NCBI GenBank assembly: GCA_025642075.2
Contig: JAODUO010000117.1
Coordinates: forward strand, 199,501-263,500
Reading direction: 5' to 3'
From: Ridgeia piscesae
Taxonomy: Eukaryota > Annelida > Polychaeta > Sabellida > Siboglinidae
Length of the DNA: 64,000 nt
Position 1 is the first letter of the stretch. Every line of letters begins with the position of its first letter. Under the pieces are notes generated by a model. The model saw only the letters and a list, made by a program, of their open reading frames with translations, searched no databases and had not been told where the DNA came from. The position numbers were made by a program, and so were the translations under genes. Of the stretch, positions 48,607 to 59,725 are shown one piece after another.

Positions 48607-48962
48607 TACTGTCACGGGTAAGACATTTTTCTTTGCGGAAAGTTTGTGCAGGTCTCTTTCGCTGCCATTTCAAAGCTTTGGTACAATCGTTCATTTTTCT
48701 TCTTTGCCTCGGTTCACTTGCCTTTATAAATGAATAGCATAAATGAGTTTCATGAGCAACTAAGACCGTTTACTCAATGCCAAGATAATTATTTTAGCAA
48801 GTTATGTGTTTTTGAAAAAATATAGAAGTTTACTAAATTGTAATACTAAGTAAGTAATGATGGTGAATATGTAACTTTTGTTTAGTGATTTTCACTTTGC
48901 TGTCTGAAACACGCCTATATCCTTAGGTTTAGATAATATAAAAATTATTTATTTTCATGTAG

Positions 48963-49105
48963 ACAAGTGCTAAAGATATTCTCAAGGACAGGTACAGGAA
49001 CTCTGAGGGAGAGATGGAGACACTCGCCTTATATGAAAGCCACGATTACATGCCGGGTCACAGCCAAATCTACAGAGAATGGCTAAAGGCAAATCCAGAG
49101 CCTAG
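48963..49105 (+). CDS. CLCN6/7-like: CLC exchanger, exon (residues 47-93)
   Basis: Bounded by TTTCATGTAG and CCTAG|GTAGGT. It encodes TSAKDILKDRYRN...LALYESHDYMPGHSQIYREW..., leaving two bases of an Arg codon. The YESHDY motif corresponds to the Y-E-S-L-D-Y motif ahead of helix B in CLC-6 and CLC-7, which places this gene in that branch. Confidence 0.85.
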
Positions 49106-49743
49106 GTAGGTTACAAAGCTCAATGGAACCATGCATACAATAAAGTGTTTGCACATTAGGAGACATTAATATATTTATAAGATATTTGTTAATTATATCA
49201 ATCTCGTAACCAGTTTCGGGCTGTGTATATGGTAATAATATGTATGAATAAGAATATTTTCAAGCACTTTATTTATGACAAGTCGAAGATATTTACCTTG
49301 TGTATGCTTTTGTTTGCCTGCATCAATGCATATGATGATATTTATGGTTTCTAAAATAAGTATAATATTATATAACATTAATAATGACATGATAAAACAT
49401 ACATGTATGTAACTGCACGTGCATCACTACAGGACCCATTTGGACTAATTGGGCTATAGCATGTATAATAGTAATTTCATATCGTATCTTTACATATTTA
49501 TTTTGTATTTATAATTTGTTATTAGGTGTTATTTCTTTGCTTTTTAATTTATTTGTAAGCTTTTTGTTTACATCAATTTTATTATTCATCTGTGGCCAGA
49601 ATTTAAAAAATATATAACAGAATGTCAGAACATGACACACATCTGGTATCCATGTTTATTGCTTGGCAGGCCTCATTGCTAGGCAGTGAGTGTGATTATT
49701 TAAAACAATTAATATTGTTTCTTCTGTGTTTAATGCTTTACAG

Positions 49744-49873
49744 GCTTGAATGGGACATGTGGTTTGCAATGAGTCTGATTGGTATGACTGTTGGTATCGT
49801 TGGATTTATGATGCATGAAACAGTCGAGGTGATAACACATAACAAGTGGACACGTGCTTTTTACCATATCCAG
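49744..49873 (+). CDS. CLCN6/7-like: CLC exchanger, exon with helix B (residues 94-137)
   Basis: Acceptor TTTACAG, donor CAG|GTGTGG. The peptide LEWDMWFAMSLIGMTVGIVGFMM is a membrane helix matching CLC helix B (K/R-W-x(3)-A-x-G...G-L-V-G pattern). It is followed by a loop, HETVEVITHNKWTRAFYHIQ. Phase 0 exit. Confidence 0.88.
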
Positions 49874-50588
49874 GTGTGGTTTCTGATATTCTTACACTAC
49901 CAATGAATTCAAATTGTATTGTGTAACACAACAAAAGAGTTCATTTCAGTTAAACCAAATTTAATTTTGTTCTTTCCCCTTGATTCCTTGTAACACGACT
50001 TGATGTGTTCCAGTTTCTTGACAAGTTGTCTTCTCTGTTACCTGTCATTTTCTTCTACCATCCCATTCTTTGCTGTGCAGTGCTGCATTGTCAGATTTAT
50101 CTTTATCATCTGTACATCTTAGTTTCACTTGTGTCCATCTATTATCCTCATCAGTTTTTCATGCTCTGATTCCATAAATATCTCCTGTCCATCTCAGTCT
50201 CCTCTTACCCATCCTCATGGAACAGCACAAATACCCACCTCAGTTTGAAGACAGATACACTACTGGTAACACGTGCGGTGTGTGCTTGAAATCACCCACA
50301 ATTATATCACTGCTGACCATATTCATAGTGGGCGATGTCATTAAAAAGAGTTCTTCAAAGGGGTGTATTAGAGGTTGAGTGAAGACCCGTATTAACGTAA
50401 TCAGCGGCAGTGACCTCAGTGACCTCTGAGAAGCGAGGATGCTTTGCACCCTAACCCTTTCCAGTTCTTCTCTTCATTCCTTCATCTGGTACCTTCTTGT
50501 GTCTACATATTCTTTACACTGTTCAGCATTATAATTTGACGATTCTTAGAGTGTTTAAAATCTTAAAATGTATCAGTTCATATGTTAA

Positions 50589-51660
50589 AGGGACATAGGC
50601 ACTTCATCACTTTACATCTTTATTGCAAAATCATGTCATAAATTAAAGGTAAGAGATAAGATCGGGATTGTCATGTGTTTTCATTGCAGTTACAATAAAA
50701 ATTGGAATGCCTTGTAATACGACATAAATATTATTCAAATACATTACTGAATAGTGTACAGGGTGTATAATTAAATTTTGCACACATAACTTTAGTTAGC
50801 ATTTGTGATAACTTGTTCTGAAACAATATATTTTTGAATGACACTTACCGGTATACAAAAAAGTTTGCAATAACATATTTCTGTTATCATCTTTAATAAC
50901 AAAATAAAAACTTAATAGCAATTATATAGTTTGTCTTGGTGTTAATATTTCATATTTTAAAATGGTCAAGTAATTATTGATGTTATGTTGTCCTTGGCTT
51001 GACTGTAATAACTGTGACTGTCACTGTCATACAATACAAACACCAGTTGACACAACACATCACCACAGTCCATAGAGTGAAAAGTTCAACATCGTCCCCA
51101 TCGCAGATGTAACGAGTACTTCTAATTTAAGAAAATGTAGTCTGTACGAGACGATGTTCACTTGGAGTCCACTGTCACTGACAACAAAACACAACGATAT
51201 GTCACTGGATGATGTCAATCTGACAAGTAGAAAAACGTACGTGTCAAGCAAACGTTTTGCCAATTCTTGATCTGATTTTGCATTTAGGACAAGCTTCATT
51301 GTACCTTCTGCTCTTCCAAAATGACCTGTGAAGTATTCATGAATTCTGCCGATTCCTTTTTTTGTTTTGCCACTGAAGATAGTAATCCCCTTTGCTCACC
51401 ATGATCAAATGGCGTTCACATGATAATGCATTTCCTCCCATTGGTATTTGTGTCTTAGCCACGCGAACAACGGTTTTGAAAATGCCTCTTGGTTGATGTA
51501 AACAAAGTGATGAATGCCCTTATCGTATATATTTCATAAACCAAAATGGGATGTGAAAACATCTTTGGACTGACTGCTATTGGGCTAAAATAGACATAAT
51601 TTATAATGTGTAACACGATTTTGCGATAAAAAGGAAAAGCCACAAAGTGCCTATGTCTCC
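50589..51660. mobile_element. TTAA-flanked non-autonomous DNA transposon (1,072 bp)
   Basis: TTAA stands at 50585-50588 and 51661-51664. Just inside are inverted ends AGGGACATAGGCACTT and GGAGACATAGGCACTT (read inward). Similarity continues inward for roughly 60 bp ('tttattgcaaaatcatgt' against 'tttttatcgcaaaatcgtgt'). There is no transposase ORF; the longest frame, 79 codons, is not recognised. TTAA duplication is the hallmark of piggyBac-type insertion, so this looks like a piggyBac-like MITE inside the CLC intron. Superfamily is inferred from the target site only. Confidence 0.72.
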
Positions 51661-51746
51661 TTAAATTATAGTATGTAAAATTGCTTTGTTTATTAAAAAT
51701 AACTGACTATAAAAGTAAATAATGACCACCTTTCCACTGGTTGCAG

Positions 51747-51827
51747 CGCGGGGAACTGATTAGATCTTGGATCTCCGTGACGGCATACGGTATTATCCTC
51801 ATCATTATCAGTTCTTCACTAGTCGTG
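51747..51827 (+). CDS. CLCN6/7-like: CLC exchanger, exon with helix C (residues 138-164), GC donor
   Basis: After TGGTTGCAG the exon reads RGELIRSWISVTAYGIILIIISSSLVV, 27 codons, a hydrophobic helix. No GT donor gives a correct join. GTG|GCAAGT gives an in-frame SSLVV|FMRPSAAGSGIP, which aligns without gap to the human CLC-6 sequence around its EPVAAGSGIP. The intron is therefore best read as GC-AG, 122 bp long. Confidence 0.82.
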
Positions 51828-51949
51828 GCAAGTTCTTTCGTCTTTTCAAGTTCTTATTGAACAAGTTCCTCTTATTAAAATATACATGCATTGTTGATCT
51901 GTTATAACCTTTCAAAACTGTCATTGTGACGTGTACGTTTCATTATCAG

Positions 51950-52125
51950 TTTATGCGGCCAAGTGCAGCAGGCTCTGGGATACCAACCTTGATCAGTTTT
52001 CTGAACGGCACCAACATTCCTCAGATCTTTACCCTGGACGTATTGATGGTCAAGTTCGTATCATGTTGTTTCGCAGTGGCCAGTGGTCTTCCAGTGGGTC
52101 CAGAGGGGCCCATGATACATCTAGG
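51950..52125 (+). CDS. CLCN6/7-like: CLC exchanger, exon with GSGIP and GxEGP (residues 165-222)
   Basis: Acceptor CATTATCAG, donor CTAGG|GTAGGT. Key motifs: GSGIP at residues 172-176 (anion coordination; Ser favours chloride over nitrate in known CLCs) and GPEGPMIH at 214-221. The latter carries the gating glutamate Glu216, which in the family acts as the external gate and exchanger glutamate. Relative to CLC-6/7, GKEGP is changed to GPEGP, and the usual Glu-Pro before AAGSG is Arg-Pro. Confidence 0.93.
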
Positions 52126-52240
52126 GTAGGTTCCCATTACACTCATTTACACTATTAATTTGAATATATGTTACAGTAAAGCTGTCGTACATGTTTTTTA
52201 CTTAACACATTTGTGTATAAGAGAATGTGGATATTTTCAG

Positions 52241-52333
52241 GAGCCTTGTTGGGGCCGGTATCAGCCAATTTCAGTCAGACTTGCTCAACTACAAACTACC
52301 TTATTTTGAGAGGTTTCGCAACCCTGAATCAAG
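52241..52333 (+). CDS. CLCN6/7-like: CLC exchanger, exon (residues 223-253)
   Basis: Acceptor ATATTTTCAG, donor TCAAG|GTAACA. It completes Gly223 and encodes SLVGAGISQFQSDLLNYKLP... then YFERFRNPES, matching the G-S-x-V-G-A-G-x-x-Q-F-Q-S and P-Y-F-R stretch of CLC-6 rather than that of plasma-membrane CLCs. The flanking intron on the left is only 115 bp. Confidence 0.9.
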
Positions 52334-52913
52334 GTAACATGTTTTGGTATTTCATACATTTCAACATGATTTTAAATTTTACATGGGTAGTTTAGTGACA
52401 AAGTTTCATATTTCTCCGAATTCAATGCGTCACATTTCACATGAGCATGCAAGTTTAGCAACACTATTTTTGAACTTTATTTATAATTTTTGAGACTATA
52501 GTTGTATGTATTGCACACAAGTTATTGTGAACCATATGTACAATGTAAACTCAATTGCAATTATAAAAACAAACCATGACAATCCTATTTTGCTTTATAT
52601 AATATAATTATAAAGTTTTATTTCAGACAAGACGTCGTCCATATATATACAAAAAAATTCTTTAAAAAAAATATGAAAAGTACAATACATACAATACAAT
52701 CAAAGCAATGATGTGATCAACATAAAGATATGTGTAAAGTTAAAAAAAATATATCAGAAAATTAATTAAATAAGTTGTAAAAATTAATATTAAAAATTTG
52801 ATAAAAAAATACAATACAAATGTCATGTGTATAATTGCGACCTCCAGTATGTGTACATACAGCTCTTATAATGAATATCAGTTATAATGAATATCAGTTT
52901 TGAACCATTGTAG

Positions 52914-53151
52914 GCGCAACTTCATAAGTGCTGGAGCGGCAGCCGGTGTGGCTGCTGCATTCAATGCTCCAGTCGGGGCCCTTCTTTTCTGCATGGAGGA
53001 ACTGTCATCATTCTGGAATGTGAAGTTGGCCTGGCAGATCTTCTTCTGTGCCACGGTAGCCACTGTCACAACAGACGTTCTAAAGTCGTGTTTAGCCAGA
53101 TTCAAATTCACAGGGGTGATTGGCATGTTGATAACCGGCAATATTTTCAAG
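52914..53151 (+). CDS. CLCN6/7-like: CLC exchanger, exon with proton glutamate (residues 254-333)
   Basis: Acceptor CCATTGTAG, donor TTCAAG|GTAAAT. It encodes RNFISAGAAAGVAAAFNAPVG, the hallmark helix F region of eukaryotic CLCs. FCMEELSSFWN follows, whose Glu pair (282-283) includes the internal proton glutamate of exchangers. Then comes a helix with Cys and Thr (WQIFFCATVATVTTDVL). Keeping both glutamates indicates a 2Cl-/H+ exchanger and not a channel. The phase 0 exit is followed by a 4.1-kb intron filled by the 49-bp satellite. Confidence 0.94.
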
Positions 53152-53759
53152 GTAAATTTACAAAACAGGTAATATTGAGAAATGGTAAAATTTCCATGAT
53201 GGATCATTGGTTTCTTAAGTCAACTGATGATCAATAATAAACATTAAGCAATATGTTTGATAAATACCACTGTACATGACCATGATTCTTGGCAAGATGT
53301 AATGATCAGTGCACTTGATGCCAGAGCTGCAGTGAATGTTACCAATTTGCAGCATAAATTTGCATCTTAGATGTTGTTCTCCTCTTGTTGTCCCTGTCAC
53401 CAGGGATGAGGTAATGTTGGTTACTGTCATCTTTTCTTCATCTTTTCTTTCCTCTCATCACTTTTCTGTCATTGCATTCTCTATCACATGTCTCCAACTC
53501 CCATGTTTTGCTGTTGTTCTTAAATGGCACTGACAAATAAAGAAATTGAGATTTGCTTCCATATTGCTGGCATTGCTGATTCCCCTTGTGCATTAACAGT
53601 GACTTATACATTGCTTTTATCATGCCAGCTAATACCTTGCTTTTGATAGGGCACTTCCCATGATATTTAAAAAGTCTGCAAAGGTTTCATAATATTAAGA
53701 AAATTGTGTTGACGTTTCATTGGAATTCATTTGCACAGTATGTAATCTTCATCATCATC

Positions 53760-56145
53760 ATTGTGCATCCTTAGTGTCTCATAGGTGGGTGAAGGCCTCA
53801 GCATGTTGTTTCAGTAGCCTTAGTGTCTCATGGGTGGGTGAAGGCCTCAGTATGCTGTTTCTGCAGCCTTACTGTCTTGTGGCTGATTGAAGGACTCAGT
53901 ATGCTGTTTCTGCAGCCTTACTGTCTTGTGGCTGATTAAATGCCTCAGTATGCTGTTTCTGCAGCCTTACTGTCTTGTGGCTGATTGAAGGCCTCAGTAT
54001 GCTGTTTCTGCAGCCTTACTGTCTTGGGGCTGGTTAAATGCCTCAGTATGCTGTTTCTGCAGCCTTACTGTCTTGTGGCTGATTGAAGGACTCAGTATGC
54101 TGTTTCTGCAGCCTTACTGTCTTGTGGCTGATTGAAGGACTCAGTATGCTGTTTCTGCAGACTTAGTGTCTTGTGGCTGATTGAAGGACTCAGTATGCTG
54201 TTTCTGCAGCCTTAGTGTCTTGTGCCTGGGTGAAAGCCTCAGCATGCTGTTTATGCAGCCTTAGTGTCTTGCGGCTGTGTGAAGGCCTCGGTATGCTGTT
54301 TCTGCAGCCTTAGTGTCTCATGGCTGGGTGACGGCCTCAGTATGCTGTTTCTACAGCCTTAGTGTCTTGCGGCTGTGTGAAGGCCTCGGTATGCTGTTTA
54401 TGCAGCCTTGGTGTATTGTGGCTGTGTGAAGGCCTCAGTATGCTGTTTCTGCAGCCTTAGTGTCTTGTGGCTGATTGAAGGCCTCAGTATGCTGTTTCTG
54501 CAGCCTTAGTGTCTTGTGGCTGTGTGAAGGCCTCAGCATGCTGTTTCTACAGCCTTAGTGTCTTGTGGCTGTGTGAAGGCCTCAGCATGCTGTTTATGCA
54601 GCCTTAGTGTCTTGTGGCTGTGTGAAGGCCTCAGTATGCTGTTTCTACAGCCTTAGTGTCTTGTGGCTGTGTGAAGGCCTCAGTATGCTGTTTATGCAGC
54701 CTTAGTGTCTTGTGGCTGGTCAAAGGCCTCAGTATGTTGTTTCTGCAGCCTTAGTGTCTTGTGGCTGTGTGAAGGCCTCAGTATGCTGTTTATGCAGCCT
54801 TAGTGTCTTGTGGCTGATTGAAGGCCTCAGTATGCTGTTTCTGCAGCCTCAGTGTCTTGTGGCTGGTCAAAGGCCTCAGTATGCTGTTTATGCAGCCTTA
54901 GTGTCTCATGGCTGGGTGACGGCCTCAGTATGCTGTTTCTACAGCCTTAGTGTCTTGCGGCTGTGTGAAGGCCTCGGTATGCTGTTTATGCAGCCTTGGT
55001 GTATTGTGGCTGTGTGAAGGCCTCAGTATGCTGTTTCTACAGCCTTAGTGTCTTGTGGCTGGTCAAAGGCCTCAGTATGCTGTTTCTACAGCCTTAGTGT
55101 CTTGTGGCTGGTCAAAGGCCTCAGTATGCTGTTTCTACAGCCTTAGTGTCTTGTGGCTGGTCAAAGGCCTCAGTATGCTGTTTCTACAGCCTTAGTGTCT
55201 TGTGGCTGGTCAAAGGCCTCAGTATGCTGTTTCTGCAGCCGTAGTGTCTTGTGGCTGTGTGAAAGCCTCAGTATGCTGTTTCTGCAGCCTTACTGTCTTG
55301 TGGCTGATTGAAGGACTCAGTATGCTGTTTCTGCAGCCTTACTGTCTTGGGGCTGGTTAAATGCCTCAGTATGCTGTTTCTGCAGCCTTAGTGTCTTGTG
55401 GCTGATTGAAGGCCTCAGTATGCTGTTTCTGCAGCCTTACTGTCTTGTGGCTGATTGAAGGCCTCAGTATGCTGTTTCTGCAGCCTTAGTGTCTTGTGGC
55501 TGGTCAAAGGCGTCAGCATGCTGTTTCTGCAGCCTTAGTGTCTTGTGGCTGGGCAAAGGCCTCAGCATGCTGTTTCTGCAGCCTTAGTGTCTTGTGGTTG
55601 GGCAAAGGCCTCAGCATGCTGTTTCTGCAGCCTTAGTGTCTTGTGGCTGGGTGAAAGCCTCAGTATGCTGTTTCTGCAGCCTTAGTGTCTTGTGGCTGTT
55701 TGAAAGCCTCAGCAGGCAGTTTCTGCAGCCTTAGTGTCTTGTGGCTGTTTGAAGGCCTCAGCATGCTGTTTCTGCAGCCTTAGTGTCTTGTGGCTGTTTG
55801 AAGGCCTCAGCATGCTGTTTATGCAGCCTTAGTGTCTTGTGGCTGTTTGAAGGCCTCAGTATGCTGTTTATGCAGCCTTAGTATCTTGTGGCTGGGTGAA
55901 AGCCTCAATATGCTGTTTCTGCAGCCTTAGTGTCTTGTGGCTGTTTGAAGGCCTCATCATGCAGTTTCTGCAGCCTTAGTGTCTTGTGGCTGTTTGAAGG
56001 CCTCATCATGCTGTTTCTGCAGTCTTAGTGTCTTGTGGCTGGGTGAAGGCTTCAGTATGCTGTTTCTGCAGCATTAGTGTTTTGTGGCTGGGCAAAAGCC
56101 TCAGTGTGCTTTTTCTGCAAACTTAGTGTCTTGTGGCTTGGCAAA
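53760..56145. repeat. 49-bp satellite derived from an RTE LINE 3' end
   Basis: About 48 units of 49 bp, roughly 'ttagtgtcttgtggctg', 'tgtgaaggcctcagtat', 'gctgtttctgcagcc'. The first unit is preceded by 'tcatcatcatcattgtgcatcc'. The same block 'catcatcattgtgcagcca...gcgaaggcctcagcatgttg' forms the 3' end of the minus-strand LINE at 61690. The right edge passes directly into LINE-like 3' sequence (56146-56315). The satellite therefore amplified a LINE tail, including its last codons (inverse of QHAEAF-QP). It fills the intron between CLC exons at 53151 and 57287. Confidence 0.9.
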
Positions 56146-56315
56146 GGCCTTACTCAATACCAGGTATGCTTTTTCAGATCTGTCTTTCTTGTGCTATCCT
56201 GTGCCAGATGGTGCCATTCTAGTACTTGCCTAGCTAGTTCGTCTCTCCATCATCTTGCTATGACCTTTGTCATCTCTCTTATCTGGATGTTTTGTTTTTG
56301 TTCGAATATGTAAAG
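56146..56315 (-). mobile_element. RTE-type LINE 3' fragment next to the satellite
   Basis: 'tctttcttgtgctatcctgtgccagatggtgccattctagt' followed by 'ctagttcgtctctccatcatctt' matches 61770-61850 ('ttacgctatcctctgccagatggtacccttccagt', 'tagtttgtctctccatcatct'). Together with the left satellite edge it shows the source element lay on the minus strand. Confidence 0.75.
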
Positions 56316-56474
56316 CTTAACATACATGTACTTCTTTCAAGTCTGTAATGCCTGATAGTATGGTGAGTGGCTGATGCTGACAGTTTGCTGTTCGTTTTAG
56401 ATAGTTAAATCTGGCAAATTTATACAATAGAGGGTTAGCTGCTTTACATAATTCAGCTTGGGCTTCATTAGATA

Positions 56475-56531
56475 TATCAAAGGAGTGGTTATGACCATTG
56501 TTGTACAATGGTCATAACCATTCCTTTGATA
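56475..56531. repeat. Near-perfect 27-bp inverted repeat (hairpin)
   Basis: Arms TATCAAAGGAGTGGTTATGA... and its inverse ending ...CCATTCCTTTGATA pair over 27 bp with one mismatch, a G-U pair in the plus-strand RNA. The loop is only TGT. In the CLC intron RNA it would form a very stable stem. Confidence 0.85.
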
Positions 56532-57286
56532 CATCGACTGTTTTTTATTGTGGGGTTCTTTTCTTTGTAAATGCTGATGTTTCATGTGTTGACTGCACTG
56601 CAGCATGTGATAATTATTAATGTTTATAATGCTTTTGATAATGAAACTGAGTTATAAAATATCTATACACAAAAAATGTAAACAAAAAATTAATTTTTGT
56701 TTATTTTGTTTGTGACATGTTTCAGTATAAGTTTAATTTTGAATATTTTTTATAATATAGTATTATCTAATTCAAAGGAATCCTTATTAATTTTTTATTT
56801 CAAATTTGGCTTGACAGCCAATCAGTGTATCTATCTACCCTATTCTTGGATAAGGCCGCCTTGGGTCGTGGTGGTCACAAATGGAGAACATAATTTTCCC
56901 AGGCAGTAGTGAGGGGTTCAAAGGTGCTGCTACCTCATGGTAATTGAGGCTAGCCCAGATGTGGTTTTACTGTAAAATATGCAAATATGACAGTTTTTTG
57001 TAATAAAACATTATTTTCTCCTAAACAGAAAATAAGAACATTGTAATGGTCCCAATGCTTATATTTTACTTATATATGAATTTTAATAGGCAGTTTATTT
57101 ATCAATTCATGCTGTTTTAAAGATGACCGCATTGACAACTTCAAAAACACCTCATTACTGGAGACTTGCTCGTATTGGGGGAGTGGATGGTTTGAACCAG
57201 TCTCTTACTTTATGAATTTACACAATCGCCCTAAGTAAGGGGATGAATGATACCCTATAAGATGTTTTTATGTCTGTTTACAATAG

Positions 57287-57481
57287 CTGAACCTCCCAGT
57301 GACGGTAAATGTTGCAATTTTGATACCCGCTGCTATGCTTGGCGTGATAGGAGGTTTGCTTGGTGCAGCCTTTACGAATCTCCACTTGAGGATTGTTCAA
57401 ATGCGCAGAAAATTATTTAGACTCATTAAACGTGGATGGATACTGAACATTGTGAAAGTCGTTGAGCCGGTTATCATAATG
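57287..57481 (+). CDS. CLCN6/7-like: CLC exchanger, exon with helix I-J region (residues 334-398)
   Basis: Acceptor TACAATAG, donor ATG|GTGCGT, exactly 65 codons. It encodes LNLPVTVNVAILIPAAMLGV then IGGLLGAAFTNLHLRI, matching the G-V-I/V-G-G-L/V-L-G-A-x-F-N segment of CLC-6/7. A basic linker (MRRKLFRLIKRGW) and the start of the next helix, VVEPVIIM, follow. Confidence 0.92.
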
Positions 57482-57810
57482 GTGCGTTTGGTCTCTTGCA
57501 GTAGTAGGTACCAAACAGTGGCATGTTGTTACCTTGGAGAACATTGATGGTTAATGCACTGGATTTAGAAACACTAATTGTTTAATTGATCATCTGCGAT
57601 GTCCTATGAATTTAAAAATCATCATCAGTGTATGTTATTGGTGTCTTGAAGAGCACCACAAACACTTGTGCATCATCTGGCACTACACAATGTCAAAAAG
57701 AAAATGTTTACATAAACAAATAAATAAGTACAGCAGATTGGCAAGAAACCAACATTATCATTTGCATTGAACAGTGTGTATATCCACATCACCAAAATTC
57801 AACACGCATG

Positions 57811-57932
<122 letters not shown>

Positions 57933-58205
57933 AAAACGGTTTCCCAGAATATTCCTATATGTAAAATGTCTCTAACAAATTATTGTCACATGTATGTTGT
58001 AATAAACTATTGATTTACATTACGAATAATCAGTATATCCATCTAATGCCTGAACCATGATACCAATAAAACTGTATCAAATGTAGAATTTCACAAAGAT
58101 GGCATTACATTTACTCAAGATTGTATATATATTATATATATTAAACATCTTGCACAAGAGATGCAAACTCTCTAGGAAAAAACATTAACTTACCTACTTA
58201 CACAG

Positions 58206-58416
<211 letters not shown>

Positions 58417-58491
58417 CACATACATATGCAAGTTTGATTATGTATAGATCTACAAAGAATAATGTCATGTCTCTGCCCATCTTTCTTTCAG

Positions 58492-58583
58492 GTAATTGTT
58501 GCCAGTGTCTCTGTGCTGACTCCACAACTCTTCGGCTGCACACAATATTATTGTCATGTTTCAAATGAAAATTCAACAGTGCT
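58492..58583 (+). CDS. CLCN6/7-like: CLC exchanger, exon with lumenal Cys loop (residues 399-428)
   Basis: Acceptor CTTTCTTTCAG, donor GTGCT|GTAAGA. It encodes VIVASVSVLTPQLFGCTQYY then CHVSNENSTV. The hydrophobic half completes a helix. The loop has two Cys and an N-x-S/T glycosylation-type sequon (NST), consistent with a lumenal loop. The exon starts 79 bp after a CA tract of about 100 dinucleotides. Confidence 0.82.
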
Positions 58584-58790
58584 GTAAGAACTGCTTCTAT
58601 AATATTAAGAATTATGTGGGACAATGGAGTCCACTTAAGCATTATTGATGACGAATACACTTCTTGTTAGTATTATCCAAAAATGAATTTGTTCACCATC
58701 GGCATTGTTCTCAAGATTGTCTCATCAGAACAACTGCCATTGTGTTTTGATAATGTGTGTAAGCATGATATTGTGATGTGTTTGTTTCAG

Positions 58791-58921
58791 CACTAATTGT
58801 GCAAGTTCAGGATCGATTATTAATGTGGAGACGTCCATGGAACTGATTACCCACACCTGTAGACGAGGCATGTTCATTCAGATGCATCACATGACATGGA
58901 CAAACAGTACCTTCAGTGAGG
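58791..58921 (+). CDS. CLCN6/7-like: CLC exchanger, exon in divergent lumenal loop (residues 429-472)
   Basis: Acceptor TTTGTTTCAG, donor GAGG|GTAAGA. It completes Leu429 and encodes TNCASSGSIINVETSMELIT then HTCRRGMFIQMHHMTWTNST. It has two more Cys and a further N-x-S/T sequon. It is divergent in sequence, but both phases match and it occupies the position of the long, poorly conserved loop of CLC-6/7 that precedes the 'x-Y-N-x-M-A' segment. Confidence 0.78.
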
Positions 58922-59553
58922 GTAAGATACGTGCATGTGTATTAGTGTACATGATCTTCCCCTTGATTCTTTGTGGGGTCATTCCACATCCCCCCATCTC
59001 TTTCCAGCTACTGGTGGTCTGCAATGTTCTTCCACTCCCTGCTGATCACACGTCCATCATAATCTGTTGAGATCTCTCTTCGTGTTGTTTTTCAATTGTA
59101 ACTTTTGTCCTTCGTGTCTCCTACCCAATTCTATTTTCCATACTCTACCAGTTTTTCGCACTCAATCTCTTCGTAAGCCCGCACCATCTCAGAGCTCCAC
59201 GAACTACTTCCATTCTCAGATGTGCATGTCAATTTTTGATTCTGCTTTCTCCGTAATACATATCCTCGTATGTCACTACATATTGATTGCCCTGGGTAAT
59301 CCCCATACTTACCCAACCAGCAATCTTCATCATCCAGCCATCTTATTGTAGATTTAGAGTTCTGATGTCCACAGTATCACAATTGTGCAAGCATAATTCA
59401 ATACATGTTCTACTCTATAGATGGTGCCACTACAGCAATATATTTTTAACCTGATACGTTTAACCACTCATATGTAATAGTAACTGGGCTTTCGTACTTT
59501 GCATTGATGATTTATATGACTGTCCTAAAGGTTTCTTGGATGTGTGTTGACAG

Positions 59554-59725
59554 TGGCATCATTGATGCATGGCACCATGCATGATGCCATGATGCATCTG
59601 TTTTCTCGCCGGACGCCGCATCAGTTTGGCTACACGTCAATCATTGCAGTCTTCGTGTTTCAATTCTTCATGAGCTGCTGGGCATTGTGTACCTATGTCT
59701 CATGTGGTCTTGTCATCCCAACCTT
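59554..59725 (+). CDS. CLCN6/7-like: CLC exchanger, exon with helix M and start of GxxxP motif (residues 473-529)
   Basis: Acceptor GTTGACAG, donor ACCTT|GTAAGT. It encodes VASLMHGTMHDAMMHLFSRR, then YTSIIAVFVFQFFMSCWALC and TYVSCGLVIPT. The last part corresponds to the F-x-L-A-C-W-T-Y-G...G-x-F-I/V-P-S-L pore segment; here GLVIPTL replaces GVFIPSL. The exon ends with two bases of Leu530, to be completed by the next exon. Confidence 0.9.

Noticed and set aside
50220..50460. Coding-looking patch in the CLC intron
   Set aside because: Contains a 69-codon minus-strand frame with no recognised domain and no splice boundaries in phase with CLC exons.
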